Positions 1 to 11,472 of a DNA stretch of 64,000 nucleotides are shown here, piece after piece. Position 1 is the first letter of the stretch; each line of letters begins with the position of its first letter. The notes under the pieces are model-generated. The model did no database searches. It was not told the origin of the DNA and was given only the letters and a program-made list of their open reading frames with translations. The translations under genes were made by a program, and so were the position numbers. This DNA is from Muraenolepis orangiensis (taxonomy: Eukaryota; Chordata; Actinopteri; Gadiformes; Muraenolepididae), in the NCBI GenBank assembly GCA_027704905.1, contig JANIIK010000590.1, positions 91,573 through 155,572 on the forward strand, read 5' to 3'.

Positions 1-529
1 ACCACTAAGGTAAGTCCAATTAGACCAATTTGTATTCGGTCACCCGATTGGTTACGTAGCCAGGATGGTCTCCACCAATTCAATCGGCTGGAATGATTAG
101 AAGGAAATTCATGGACTGAAATGATGTGAGATTGAACAGATTTCATGGAACATGAAAATGTTTCAACGCACACTTGATGACCTATACAAACAAGTGAATG
201 GCGTTGTCCATTATGTTACGTGTTTGCTTGGTCCAATAACTGCAAGTCAGAGGATTTGGTAGTCTACTTCCAAGAAACATTCTGCAGATAAGAGTAAGAT
301 GGAATTTCTTTCATAAATCTTGTTACCCCACATTTAATTGACTATTTATTCCTGAAGACCTGGCTCTCCAGACTCTTTAATCCAAAGCGTGTTACAGTTA
401 ATTTAGGTACAGGTTAATACGGAGCAGGTAGGGGTTAGCTATCTCACCAATGCCTACAGGTACACTGCGATCTTAACCAGAACCTTTCCAATAGACCAGT
501 CTCTAGACACATGCACCCCATTAAGCTTT
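1..529. other. 3' flank of TLR copy 1, start of paralogous unit 1
   Basis: No gene seen. This stretch lies downstream of the last TLR exon (the gene is on the minus strand). It is nearly identical to 37905-38441, so the segmental unit holding TLR copy 1 begins at or before the left edge of the window. It may include the 3' untranslated region. Confidence 0.6.
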
Positions 530-791
530 TTACTGGTCCGGTCTCTCTCCTGGGATTCCGTCCCCAACGCTGAGCAGTAGGTGCTCACCGGCCGGGTCCT
601 CCCGGGTCTCCAGGGCCTGCCGGAGCTTCTCCCAGAACAGGTCTGGGTGTGCGACCGCTCGGGACCAGCTCAGGTACGTTTGTCTCTTCAGGAGCCTCCT
701 CATGCGGTGGTACGGAGACAGCTGCTGCATGGGAATGTCCTCCAGAAACACCAGGATCAACACGTCCTTCTGCTCGTCAAACAGACGGAAG
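530..791 (-). CDS. tlr22-like: TLR copy 1, exon 3 (C-terminal half of TIR)
   Basis: Begins after an acceptor (ccccag on the minus strand) with the phase-2 continuation FRLFDEQKDVLIL and runs to a stop at 530-532. It carries the TIR box 3 FW pair (in DLFWEKLRQALE). Eighty-seven residues, intact, and almost identical to 38442-38703; a P-to-L change near the C-terminus separates the copies. Confidence 0.85.
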
Positions 792-2924
792 CTGGGGAAA
801 TGGAAATGGAGAGAGTTGTTTTTTAACATTTAACATTTAACTGTTAACTGTTGTTCCTTTAGGTGAAGGCAGGCTTCACCTTTCCTAGGTGAAGGTTGGC
901 TCGGGACTAAATGGAACTGAAGTAGGTTCCATCAAGACCATCGCAATGAGACAGACCCCCACCCTTGGACATTATCGATGGCATTACAGGGCTGGCCTCA
1001 TGTCTTTGATTGGATATATGTGAATACTAAGGGAGTGGGCACAAATTATTTCAGACAAAATAAAGTCAAATCAAATCAGTGCAGTGACAGAAATGATTGA
1101 TCATTAATCTGAGACAAGAAGTCTATTTTTAGAAGCTGAATTTAAGAAACGGTCAAAATGTCATACTGATCTTAAATTGAGCTCAGTTTTGTCTAGGATG
1201 AATAGGCTAGACCAGGGGTACTCAAACCTTTTTATTAAAGGTCCACTTGTGAATTTTAGTTAATTTTAGAGTTTTTCTATTGATATATTACCATGCACTT
1301 TACTGCAACATTTGCACTCTGGTTAGATGCCAAATTATTTTCGCTGTACTGTACTTGTGCTGTACACTAACAATACATTTTAATCTAATCTAATCTAATC
1401 TAAATTGGATTGCTGTGCCATTTCTAACACATTGCTCTAAACAAGTGGCAGTTATATCTTACCTACAGCAACTTTAATTGAAGAATGCTATGACCACCAA
1501 GGTTGCAAGGCAGGTTGCACATTTCTGGTAGTGGTTAGAGCGTGTCAGCATGTCTGCATGATATCTGAATACCCGCTGACACAGAAGATTAATTTGGACC
1601 TTAGTCCGTTGCACTTTCCATTCAGAGGGAGGATGGTGGAGGTTAATGTTCTGCAGGCCTTCACTAGGAGGTGTGGTGGAAACTCTTGCAGTCTGAATGA
1701 TCTGACACCAGTCAGGTTATCAAATAAAGAATTTAATTCTAATGACAGAACAAAGGAAAGAAACAAAGTCAAGAAATGAAGTGAAGAAATAGTCAGCGCT
1801 GCTGGGTCTCAACCATCTAACTGCACTAGGGCAGATAGAAAATGAGAGCCCCCAACAGAGTATAGTTCTTATAGTCCTTGGTCCGTCCTTCTGTCTGAAC
1901 ATGATGTTTAAAGTTTAGACCACATATGCAGAACGGAGACATGATTCAGGAGCTAGCAGTTTGAGTGCCAGGAGGCGCTGCGGAAACAACAGGATACAAC
2001 GGTAATTTGTAGCCGTCCAACAGGGGTTCTTTGGACAAGGGGACAAAGAAAAGACTGATGAAGTAAGTGTCAATACTAAGAGCCCAACACCCAGTTGGCT
2101 CACCGGGCGGGAAGGAGTAGATAGTATCCATAGACCAAGAGGAACTCCACAAGGTTCTGGAGGACAGCAGACCTTTATTTAGTTTACTTAGTTTACTTGT
2201 TTTTTCTCACTTTTCTTGTGTTTTTTCATGCTAAAGAAGGCAATCCAGCGCCTCTATGCCCTATGGTGCCTCAGGAAAAGCCAGATAGGCAAACGGTGGC
2301 CAGTAAACTTTACTGTGGCACTGTAGAGAGCGTCCTGACGAGTGGTTTTACTGTGTGGTCCTGGGCAACACCACTGCACAGGACAAGAAAGACATCCAGA
2401 GGGTCCTGAGGACAGCGGAAAAGATCATCGGGTGTGCACTTCCATGCATTGAGGAGATCTTCAGGACCCGATGTCTGAAGAAGGCCATGTCCATCACTAA
2501 GGACAACAAGCACCCTGGGCACCATCTTTTCTCCCCCCTACCGTCTTGGTCGCCGGTTCCGCAGCATCCGTACAAGGACTATCAAGGATAGTTTTTATCC
2601 ACAGGCAGTGACCTACTGAACTGCTAGGAGTGCTGCCACTATCATAACATTGGACTCATTACAGTTACTGCATTGTTCTGCACTGTACTGCACTGTATTG
2701 ATGATGTGTCTGCACTACTGGCACTTTAAGATGCTTTTAAATGCTTTTTGCATAATTCAACACATGTACATATTGTTATTTTAATTGTGTATAGTATTTT
2801 TTATAGGATTGTGTTTTAGAAATGTATACTGCAGAGGGAATGGGTAGTACGCATTCCATTTTACTTGTAGCAAATGGCAAATACAAATCTTGAATCTTGA
2901 GTCAATGGATGCATGTCACCTTAC
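792..2924 (-). other. Intron 2 of TLR copy 1
   Basis: GT-AG intron of 2,133 bp. It holds a LINE 3' fragment at about 2165-2905 and otherwise non-coding sequence. The equivalent intron of copy 2 is 1,696 bp because that copy lacks the internal part of the LINE, although it has a replacement block near 38896-39230. Confidence 0.7.
2165..2905 (+). mobile_element. LINE 3' fragment (Rex/Jockey-type), 5'-truncated
   Basis: Broken frames read the C-terminal part of a LINE reverse-transcriptase protein, including AEKIIGCALPCIEEIF, followed by a low-complexity 3' region and a short repeated tail (aaatcttgaatcttga). The element lies inside TLR intron 2. Its 3' end is also present at 40005-40377, so the insertion predates the TLR unit duplication. 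Exact LINE clade is uncertain. Confidence 0.65.
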
Positions 2925-3042
2925 CTGGCGACCTGGATCTCTCTGGAGCACCATTCACTGGCCAGGTAATCGTGACTGATCACACATATGGTCTTCCGAC
3001 TGCCATAGATGGCATCTGTAATGTTCTCCATGATGGGTTTGC
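2925..3042 (-). CDS. tlr22-like: TLR copy 1, exon 2 (middle of TIR)
   Basis: 118-bp exon with clean acceptor (ttttcag) and donor (gtaagg) on the minus strand. It encodes KPIMENITDAIYGSRKTICV and onward to SEWCSREIQVA, the TIR segment after box 2. Phases 1 and 2 match exons 1 and 3. It is identical in layout to 40400-40517. Confidence 0.85.
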
Positions 3043-3674
3043 CTGAAAAGAAAAATTGGTCATTGACAAAACTTTAAAGGAATAATTCCCTCAAAAAGTC
3101 CATGTATATAAATCATGGGATAAAACATGGTAAGAATGTGTCAAAGAACGACTTTTGCACAGGGTGCAAGGGTTTGAATAGTCAAGTGTAACAAAGGTAG
3201 ACCCCTCCCACCCTTGCACTGCTACTAAAAAGCCCCAATAAATACATTCATTCATTAAAATAATTAGTGTTAGTCCTAATTCAATATTTTGTTCATAGTA
3301 TATACCTTTTCGACAAATCATGTTATGAGTGTCTTGCAGCGCTGAGTGTTTCCAGTGGCTAGCTTCATTCATTTTCATAAATTTGGCCATTGGGCTGTGC
3401 TACATGTGGACGGTGCTCCATCATTGGGGAGCAAATCATAGCTATGTTGAAGACTGAGAATGAGGGCTGACAGGTTTTCTGCAAAATGTTCAATAATGAG
3501 GCCTACAGTATACAGTTTACAGTATACAATACATGTTGTTGGAGATCTCTCAGAGATATGTGAATATCCAATTTTCTGCAACTTTTGGACACCTGGCATC
3601 AAAGGTCAGCATGTATACGTCTTCCCATGTATGCTAATGGAGGTGAAGAGGCGGTTCAGGTTAGGTCTCCTCAC

Positions 3675-6158
3675 CTGGCTGGAAGTCCCGGTGGTGCAGA
3701 CACAGCCTCCAGCCCTGCTCGTCCTCCAGCTTGGGCAGCAGCTCCCCGAGCACCCAGTGCTCGTCGTTTGCATTGTAGGAGACGAAGGCGTCGTATGGAT
3801 GAGCCCGCTTGTCCTTGTGCTTTGTGTTGTAGAGGAACGCCAGCAGGAGGTAGTAGGCGTAGACCAGATGCCATTGCAAAAAATGGTGGGTGAAGGAGAC
3901 GGCCATGACCACCATGACCGCGCACGCCGTGGAAATATAACAGACAAAGCCCACGTCTACTGTACAAGAACGTACGTCAAGCTCCAGCAGTTTTCTGCCT
4001 TTAAGGTTTGGAGGGAAGTTGCATTCAAAGTTGTACGCATCCGACACTTGTGTTTGCTTGTTGGTGATTACCCATTGGAGAAACCATGCATTGTCACAGT
4101 CACAGGTGAAGCTATTCCCCTGCATGTCCAGGTATACAAGGGCTGGCAGAGACTGCATCACTGGTTCACTAATCACAGAAAAGGCATTCATCCTCACCTG
4201 CAAGTTTTCCAGCACTGTGAGGTTAGCATGAAGCAGAAAGTTTAGAGACCGCAGGTTTGTCTGTGAGATGTAAAGACGTCTTAGTTTTGGAATTGGAGAA
4301 AACAAATTGTCAGGAATGTCTATGAAATAATTTGAACTCATGTGAAGCACATTCAAATTAGGTGTGAAGTTGAAGGTATGAGGGTGCAGAGATGTGATTT
4401 GGGCATTTCTGAAATTGAGTTCAAACAAATTTGTCAGGCCTTGCAGAAAGTTTTGAGGGAGGTAGGACTTCATTCACTTTGTTGACCTGAAATAACAACC
4501 GATCTAGTTGTGAAAGGTCAGCAAATGGTGGAACGATGTGCTCTTCTGATTTATATTTAATGTTGTTGTTTATCAAATTTAACGTCTTTAAAGTCTTCAA
4601 GTCACCAAAAACCCTGTTTGTAATGTGACTGCTTGTAAGTTCATTGGATTGAAGTCTAAGATATGTAAGATTGGATAGTCCATGAAAAGCGCCACATTTG
4701 AGAGTGTTTAATTTATTGCCACGTAATGACAGATTCTGGAGGGATTTCAGACCTTCAAATTCCCCATGACCTAAAACAGTGAGTTGGTTGTTGTACAAAT
4801 TAAGCATGTCCAGATTTGCCATTGTTTTTTTGAAGGCGCCATTTAAGTTTCTTATTCTGCAGTTTTTCAACTCTAAGTGCTTTAAATTGACCAAATCTTT
4901 GAAAACACAGTCATTTAGAGCTGTGAAATGATTACTGTTTAGATGGAGAATTCTGAGATGTGTCATATTGGCAAAATCATCGCAGCCAAGCACACTGATG
5001 TTATTGAAGCTGAGATCCAGTTTTGAGAGTGTTGACACACTCCTTATGGCAGGGGGGACCGATGAGAGAAGGTTAAACTGCATGATTAAAATGTTTAGCG
5101 AACTAAGAGATTGAAATGAATTGTCAGAGAGGACAGTTATCTTATTCTTCCCCAAGTCCAATTCTTTCAAATTTTCACACAAGTGCAGCAAGTCTGAACG
5201 GATTAATTTGATGTCGTTGTTTTGGACTTCAAGTGAGATCAGTGATGGGATTGTGCAGGACATATTGATGAGAACCCCAGGTTGATATGCATATGGTTTA
5301 ACCTGAGATACTTCAGTGAAGAGTTAAAGGTCTCTAGAACTTCATGTAGTTCATGTGATGAGGAGCGGACCCCACTGATGTCTAGTTCGGACACGCCTCT
5401 GAGGTAGGATTTGTCATTCACCTTCCAGACGATATGATACTTTTTACCGCGGTACTCAAGGTTCAAGGTTGTGAGGTTTGGAAAGATATCTGCAGTGACC
5501 CAAAGACCACAAGGTAATTTCGAGACAAGTCCAGTGAAACAAGTTCTGTAGTCTTATTCGACAGCTCCCATGAATGAAAAGTGGAAATGTTGTTTTTCTG
5601 AATGTACAGGGTTTGTAAATGTGGTGTATGTTGTAATATGTTCCTTAAGTGGCACAGTTTGTTAAATCCTAGGTCCAAAAACTTTAGGTTGGTCAGAGAC
5701 TTAAAAGAGGCAGGTGCTATTGTGCTGATGTTATTGTGAGTCAGTCTTAACTCTGTGAGATTGACTAAGCCATCGAACATACCCTCCTGTAGATTGCCAA
5801 GCCTGTTGTAGTTTAAAATCAACACTTCTAGAGAGATTTGAGTCACAAAAGTGCCAGATTCAATCTTAGAGATCCTGTTGCTTTTCAGGTCTAAGCGCAA
5901 CAGATTTGGTAGATTTTCCAAATTGGTTTTATTTAATTTGGAAAGTTTGTTTCTAGACAGATCTATACGTGTCACTCTTGGTGGAAGGTCCTTTGGAAAT
6001 TCATTTAAATTGTCACAGCTGGCCCAGGTGTCTGTGAGCCAGCAGTCCTTCAGCACATAACCGGAAGTTGGACAAATAAAACTGTTCAAAAATAAATATA
6101 ATATTCCCAATGAACAGAGGCGAATACCCCTTAATGACATCGCAATTTCCATTTTCAT
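3675..6158 (-). pseudogene. tlr22-like: TLR copy 1, exon 1 (ectodomain, TM, start of TIR), four frameshifts
   Basis: Starts at the ATG of MKMEIAMSLRG, with a hydrophobic leader, then LRR N-cap and about two dozen LRRs. The LRR C-cap (FTCDCDNAWFLQW), the membrane helix and box 1 (YDAFVSYNAND) are readable at 4473-3675. Frame breaks at about 5501, 5275-5278, 4471-4480 and 4494 are each one base short compared with 42137-44624. Apart from these, the protein pieces align along their whole length with many scattered substitutions, so this is a diverged paralogue rather than a repeated assembly of the same locus. Confidence 0.85.
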
Positions 6159-8050
6159 TTCAGCACATCAAAAACGTGGTGTTGGAGTGTTGGTCATTTG
6201 GAAATCTGGTTCTGTTTCATTTCTTCCAGTTCGAGGAATCCATCATGTAAAAAACAGCATCCAAAAACACTGTCACACAGACACACAAAGATACACACAG
6301 TGGACAGTGGTCATTACAATCAGTTAGCCAAATAGTGTCATTGAGGCTGTCTACATGTCAACTTTATAGAAACATCATTGTGTGGCATGTTTTGGTGAAG
6401 ATACAGGTTACTGGAGCCCAACACATAGCAGTGGACATGGCAGAAAGGGATGGTTCATGGTTGGACCAACGGAGCGCTCCTATCAGTTGTTTTGGATGGG
6501 CTGGTCTAAGACACACATATTGTACTAAGTGATAGACCTATATATTGTACAGGCCTATTGTTTATAATATATACCTGTACAGACAGAACACATAGGTGCT
6601 ATCATTCCTTCAAGCGCTTCTATCTGGCGAAAACGGGGTTTCCATGGTGGCTTAATTGTTACACACTATACTACTATCTCTTACAGAACAAATCATGTTA
6701 TATAAATAAAAAAAAGTTAGTGCAATGTGCCAAATGGGCATATATGTATATATATATATATATACATATATGTATATATATATTTATATATATATATAAT
6801 ATAAACCAAAACATGGATAAGTAGTTTGACAGGTTTGATTAGGGTTAGTCTTAGTTTCTATGCTTTACCGCAGAAAAAAAAAACAGTTTGAGTGAAAAAA
6901 GGAACATTAAGGTACATTAAGGTAAAGGTACATTAAGGTACATTAAGGAAAAGGAACATTAAGGTACATTAAGGTAAAGGTACATTAAGGTAAAGGTACA
7001 TTAAGGTACATTAAGGTAAAGGTACATTAAGGTACATTAAGGTAAAGGTACATTAAGGTACATTAAGGTAAAGGTACATTAAGGTACATTAAGGTAAAGG
7101 TACATTAAGTTTTAAACACTTACATTTTGGGTCAGTTCAGAAACTTTTCTACTTCTATTTCTTGATGCTCACGGAAAATCCAACTTACGTCTGAGTGAAA
7201 AACGCTGGTTTGAAAGAGTTTTTTGTGTGGTGTGGAATAAATGAGGAAGTGAAAGATAGTCGTCAAAGGTTATAAACAAGAGGAAATGGATTATGATGAT
7301 GATAAACCATTGAGGGTTAATTATATTTGTTTTAATGTTCAGTTTCATTTGTGGTTTTATTTTGGACATTTGGTTTATGCATGTACAATTGTATTCACCT
7401 TAATTCCATAATTCCAAAAATGTAACTAACTACACACAACTAACTACACCTACAAGTAAAAGCAAATAGCAGACAGAAAATACAATAGTCATACACAATA
7501 CACAATTCTACAAAATAATGAATAAATAATAAATAATATCTACTCAAGAGTAGTAAGATATGAAAGACAGGTAAAGTCAGATAACAACAGAAACAAAAGA
7601 TATAGAAACAAACGTGCAATAATATACGAATATGGATCAGCATCACAGTTCCTCTTAATAGAATATGGGAACAACCGTTTAGTTTTAAATGAGCTACGTC
7701 ATTTGTTTCAGTTCCGCAATTCATGTTACCGTGGTTCTGCTTATTTGGGAAAATATTATCATCCTTCAATTATTTTAAAGACTGCTATTTATAATACTGT
7801 ATAAAGTTGTAATCAATCAATCATTCCACCTACAAAGAAAGCAAATGGAGATGGCATTGATTCCTCCTTGAGCTTTAACACATTAAGGAAATGAGGCAAC
7901 AGAGCAAAAAGGTTCCCCTCCCCACTGTGTGAGAACCTTTCTCTCTCAACACGCTCAACACCAGGTTTGAATCAGAGTCTTAAAGACTGTAGGCTTAAAC
8001 CTACATGCACACTTAAGGCTAAATTACTCTTTAAATAGTGCAAGTTCTGA
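6159..8050. other. Intergenic: TLR upstream region with simple repeats
   Basis: No gene seen. Contains the 5' flank of the TLR, a TA-rich tract at 6738-6800 and a run of imperfect acattaaggt/aaaggt repeats at about 6905-7108. The segment 7430-7800 recurs at about 46670-47030, 49375-49590 and 51485-51710, showing that it belongs to the duplicated unit and was multiplied further in unit 2. Confidence 0.6.
6905..7108. repeat. Tandem repeat of acattaaggt / aaaggt
   Basis: About 200 bp of alternating short units. The array is shortened to about 70 bp at the paralogous place (46256-46330). Confidence 0.85.
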
Positions 8051-8054
8051 AAAA

Positions 8055-8187
<133 letters not shown>

Positions 8188-8339
8188 GGGGGGGGCAGCA
8201 GCAGTGGGGTTGCCAGAGGTGTGATGGGGGCTGTAAATAATGATTTGATCAGTAAGTCATGGTACCTTCTTCTCTCAGGTCAAGAGCTTTCCAAACTGTT
8301 GATCTTGCTGTGATTTCAATGTAAACCGCGTTTCTTATT

Positions 8340-8790
8340 CCTTTTGTCAAGGGTTCAAAGTTCTCGAGTGATGGATCCTTTGAGAGTTGTCCATCCTGTC
8401 CTTTGTCGTGGGATTGGAATAAGCACTATCCCAAGAAGGAGCTACTCAGATGGAAATCACAAGTTAATTCGGTCAGAGGCTTTGCAAAATATATTCCATA
8501 TATCATAACTAGTTTATATATGTGTCTGTGTGTATATTATAAGTAGTTCATTTGGAATAATAAAGACTGTTTTTGGAGAATTGTTCATCCATCAGGAATT
8601 GATGGATACAGCAGAAAAATGATGTTCCTCACTGCAAGTGACAACAATAGAGCCTCCAGTGTTCTCACAGACTTTCTCTGAGCATTCCAGCATCTTTCTG
8701 ATACTACTGCTTTTAACCCTGACAATGAGCTTGACCTGATTTGTCTGCATTATGTGATGCTGCCCCCAATTAACAGACATTTGCAGCTTG
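8340..8790 (+). pseudogene. Integrase-core-like (rve-type) protein, heavily deleted copy
   Basis: Fragments match the better copy at 53395-54390: the block around 8345-8470, then IDGYSRKMMFLTASDNNR near 8600, then FNPDNELDLICLHYV near 8720-8760. The part between the last two blocks is missing and the frame is broken. The family resembles uncharacterised fish proteins with a retroviral-type integrase core. Family membership is from motif resemblance only. Confidence 0.5.
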
Positions 8791-8804
8791 CAGTTGTTGG
8801 GTCC

Positions 8805-8930
8805 TTTTCACCACGTGTGTGGTGTGCGTGGACCATGTGAGGTCCTCGGAGATGTGCACGCCGAGGAACTTGAAGCCGCTAACCTTCTCTACTGCAACAC
8901 CGTCGATGGAGATAGGGCCGTGTGTGTGTG
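8805..8930 (-). mobile_element. LINE reverse-transcriptase scrap
   Basis: On the minus strand the stretch reads VSGFKFLGVHISEDLTWSTH, a recognisable C-terminal piece of fish Rex/Jockey-type LINE proteins. No element ends are visible. It is absent from the paralogous stretch near 54080, so it is a later insertion or a rearranged piece. Confidence 0.6.
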
Positions 8931-9529
8931 TGTTTGCAACGTCATTTCAAAATGGGACCCAGATATTATGAACAGGGGATTCAGGAGGTGAGGATTCTCA
9001 AACACCTCAAGGCCTTGTTGCCTTGCATTGTGCGCTGTAGTGCAAGTTTGCTTTTCCTTCAGAACTTATCACTGCATTATTCACAGTTCTGATCTGTCTG
9101 ACAAGGGGGCGGGGCCAGGGCCAGAGTGTGTCGGATGTGAGGAAGTGTCTTCAGCCGGTCAAGAGAGAGAAACATCATGCACTGTGACCTTAAACTGGTA
9201 CGAGTAACATGGTCATGTCCGACCAGAGCAAAAGTTATTTATGAAAGTGGCTGCATGGTGATAGAGCTCCTCAGTGGGGCATGGGTCTATGACATTGACC
9301 ATGTGACACAGATCATAGAGGTCATCCCAAAAGCAGCGTATTGCTTTAGTACTGCTTATTTACCATGCCATGGATTTCTCTCAGTATTTAATCTGTATTA
9401 TATACGGATTTCAAACTGGGTATAATCTGGGTTTAGGATTTTACTTTATGGTTTATGATCTAGTTTTAAGTTAACATTACATGATCTTAAAAATAAAACA
9501 ACAATGTCAACACAACAATGTGAAATCAA
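8931..9529. other. Non-coding stretch before the nested insertion
   Basis: No gene seen. A short block around 9222-9240 shares ccagagcaaaagttattta with 54372-54390, hinting that the two paralogous units end near here. Confidence 0.4.
9522..9529. repeat. Left 8-bp target duplication (GAAATCAA) of the outer hAT
   Basis: GAAATCAA directly precedes the terminal TAGGGATGGGACGATC. The same eight bases follow the opposite terminus at 27944-27951. Confidence 0.85.
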
Positions 9530-10084
9530 TAGGGATGGGACGATCACGTTTTTTGCCACCGATCACCGATCACCAATCACAATGAGAAATATCTGCCCCA
9601 CCGATCACCGATTTTTTTTTTTTTTGCAGCTATAGCGGTCTACAGTGTATTGCTGCTATAGCAGTCTATTATAGCAGGGGTTCCCAAACGCCGGACCGCG
9701 GACCGGTACCAGGCCGTGGAGGTGTTACTGCCGGGCCGCGAAACAGCTGTGTGTTTATCATCATGTTTGACTCAAATAATTTGAGTATAGGTGAACGGCG
9801 GGCGGTATAATCTATATACAGAGATGATATATATAGTATAATCTATATATATAGATTATATAGCGGTATAATCTATATATAAAGATTCAATATATATCGG
9901 CGGCATAACGAGAGACTTTCAGTTGCACGCGCTACTAAAGAGACTACGCGCTAGTGACGTGTCGGTCGCGAACAAGCCGGGTTTTGTTACGGGCGCTCCG
10001 CGTACATGCGCGTTTATACTGAAATCGAGCCCTGCCGTTTTGTTAGGGGTGTGTGTTGACACACACTGTAAAAAATGGCTGTAG

Positions 10085-10620
10085 ATTTTACGGTGTAAAA
10101 CTGTCAAACCACGACAGTAAAAGACCGTAAACTCAAAATTGGTAGAATACAGTTAATGTAACAGTAGAAGACCGTAAATATATATATATCAGCCAAAACA
10201 GTCATTTTTACATATCTTTTCTGTAAAAAATGCATTTCTCCACTGTTAAATACTCTTGCACTGTGTTTATAACAAAAATATACCGTAATATATATAAAAC
10301 AGCCAACACTGTAATTTTTGCCATTTTTTTATGTAAAAAAAACATTTAGCCACTGTTAAATATTCTAGCCATTGTGTTGATAACAGAAATATGCTGTAAT
10401 ATATATAACAACCAACACTGTAATTTTTGCATTTATTTGTTGTAAAACAAATTTGTCACTGAAAAATGTACTAGCCATTGTTTTGAAAATGGAAATATGC
10501 CGTTATACAAAACAATCAAACTATATATTTTGCTTTCCTTTTTTGTTAAATATATATTATGTCACTGCTAAATACACAAACCATTATTTGCTGTACAACT
10601 GTGAAACCCTATTCCATTTC
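10085..10620. repeat. CACTA subterminal degenerate tandem repeats
   Basis: About four copies of a roughly 110-bp unit containing ccactgttaaata, accgtaatatatata and caacactgtaattttt. Such subterminal arrays are typical transposase-binding regions of CACTA elements; the binding role here is inferred. Confidence 0.65.
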
Positions 10621-10953
10621 TATGAGCAAAACAATAAATCAGAATGTCCTGTGTTTGCTTTTCTGTGTTCTATTACACAACAGTTAGATCAGGTTGACCA
10701 ACTTCTTAAGAAAATAGCACAATGATTTTAAATGCATTTCAAATTTGATTGATTTCAAACATTAACGTCTGAACTCTGTGATGCGCCATCCAATCAGCGC
10801 ATTGCATTTAGGATCAAATGTCCCAGGACGGTTTTTTTATAACCACTCCACTCAGGGTACTCCATCTGAATTTTCTGGACTTTGTCTTAACGTCTCAGCC
10901 TGTCTTCAGTTACCAAGTTACCACGGTGAAATCAATTTTAGCAAGGTAAAATT

Positions 10954-11023
10954 TGCCGTCAAATTTGAGTGGAGGTTGTGGACAGAAAGGGCGCTTGAAT
11001 TCAAATAGTAACGGTTGCCTCAG
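10954..11023. repeat. Direct repeat, copy 1 (~66 bp)
   Basis: Matches 11402-11467 almost base for base (from ccgtcaaatttgagtgg to taacggttgcctc). The second copy immediately precedes the start of the C2H2 exon, so it may be a duplicated first-exon or leader segment. Confidence 0.8.
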
Positions 11024-11472
11024 ATGTGTCGCTCCCGTGTCACAGTGATTTGAACTACTCTCCAGCAGGTACTTCGTATGATTATTGTGGACTTGTCTGA
11101 ACTTTGCAGCTTGTCTTCAGTTAACACGGTAAGGTGAAGTCAATTTTTGCCAGGTTAACATTTTCGTATGATTGTAATTATTTAGTTTATGAATGAGTTT
11201 GCGCAGCTTTTGTCGCACACCAAAGTATGTTTAGTTAGGCTAATACTGTTCAGATGTCTTTGATAGAAGGGGTAAATTGATACCATTTTTTTCTTTGTAA
11301 TCAGATTGTCTGAGTGTAGTGGCTCTTGCAAAAGTGCTTTGAAAAAAAGTGGTGCCCGTTCCCAGGCATGCCTGGACACATTTCAGGCTCAAATGCCATT
11401 GCCCGTCAAATTTGAGTGGAGGTTGTGGACAGAAAGGGCGCTTGAATTCAAATAGTAACGGTTGCCTCTTTG

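Larger units (their letters stand above)
530..6158 (-). pseudogene. tlr22-like: Toll-like receptor, TLR22/TLR23-like, copy 1 (frameshifted)
   Basis: Three-exon TLR gene, exons at 6158-3675, 3042-2925 and 791-530, with the same GT/AG splice sites and phases (1 then 2) as the intact paralogue at 38442-44624. It encodes a signal peptide, leucine-rich repeats, LRR C-cap, membrane segment and TIR domain. Compared base by base with copy 2, exon 1 lacks single bases at four places: about 5501 (a T), 5275-5278 (four C instead of five), about 4471-4480, and about 4494. These split the ectodomain into several frames. Exons 2 and 3 are undamaged. TLRs of this group are endosomal or surface sensors of RNA that signal through TIR adaptors; that is family knowledge. 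The copy is either a recent pseudogene or an intact gene with indel errors in the assembly, since two of the sites lie in C runs. The TLR22 versus TLR23 choice is not settled. Confidence 0.85.

Noticed and set aside
3460..4245. 261-codon plus-strand open frame over the TLR copy 1 TIR/TM region
   Set aside because: Antisense shadow of the TLR exon. The same shadow appears over copy 2 at 41799-42707, and neither resembles a protein.
9177..9425. 82-codon plus-strand open frame
   Set aside because: No recognisable motif, no splice or repeat context, and not conserved in the paralogous unit.
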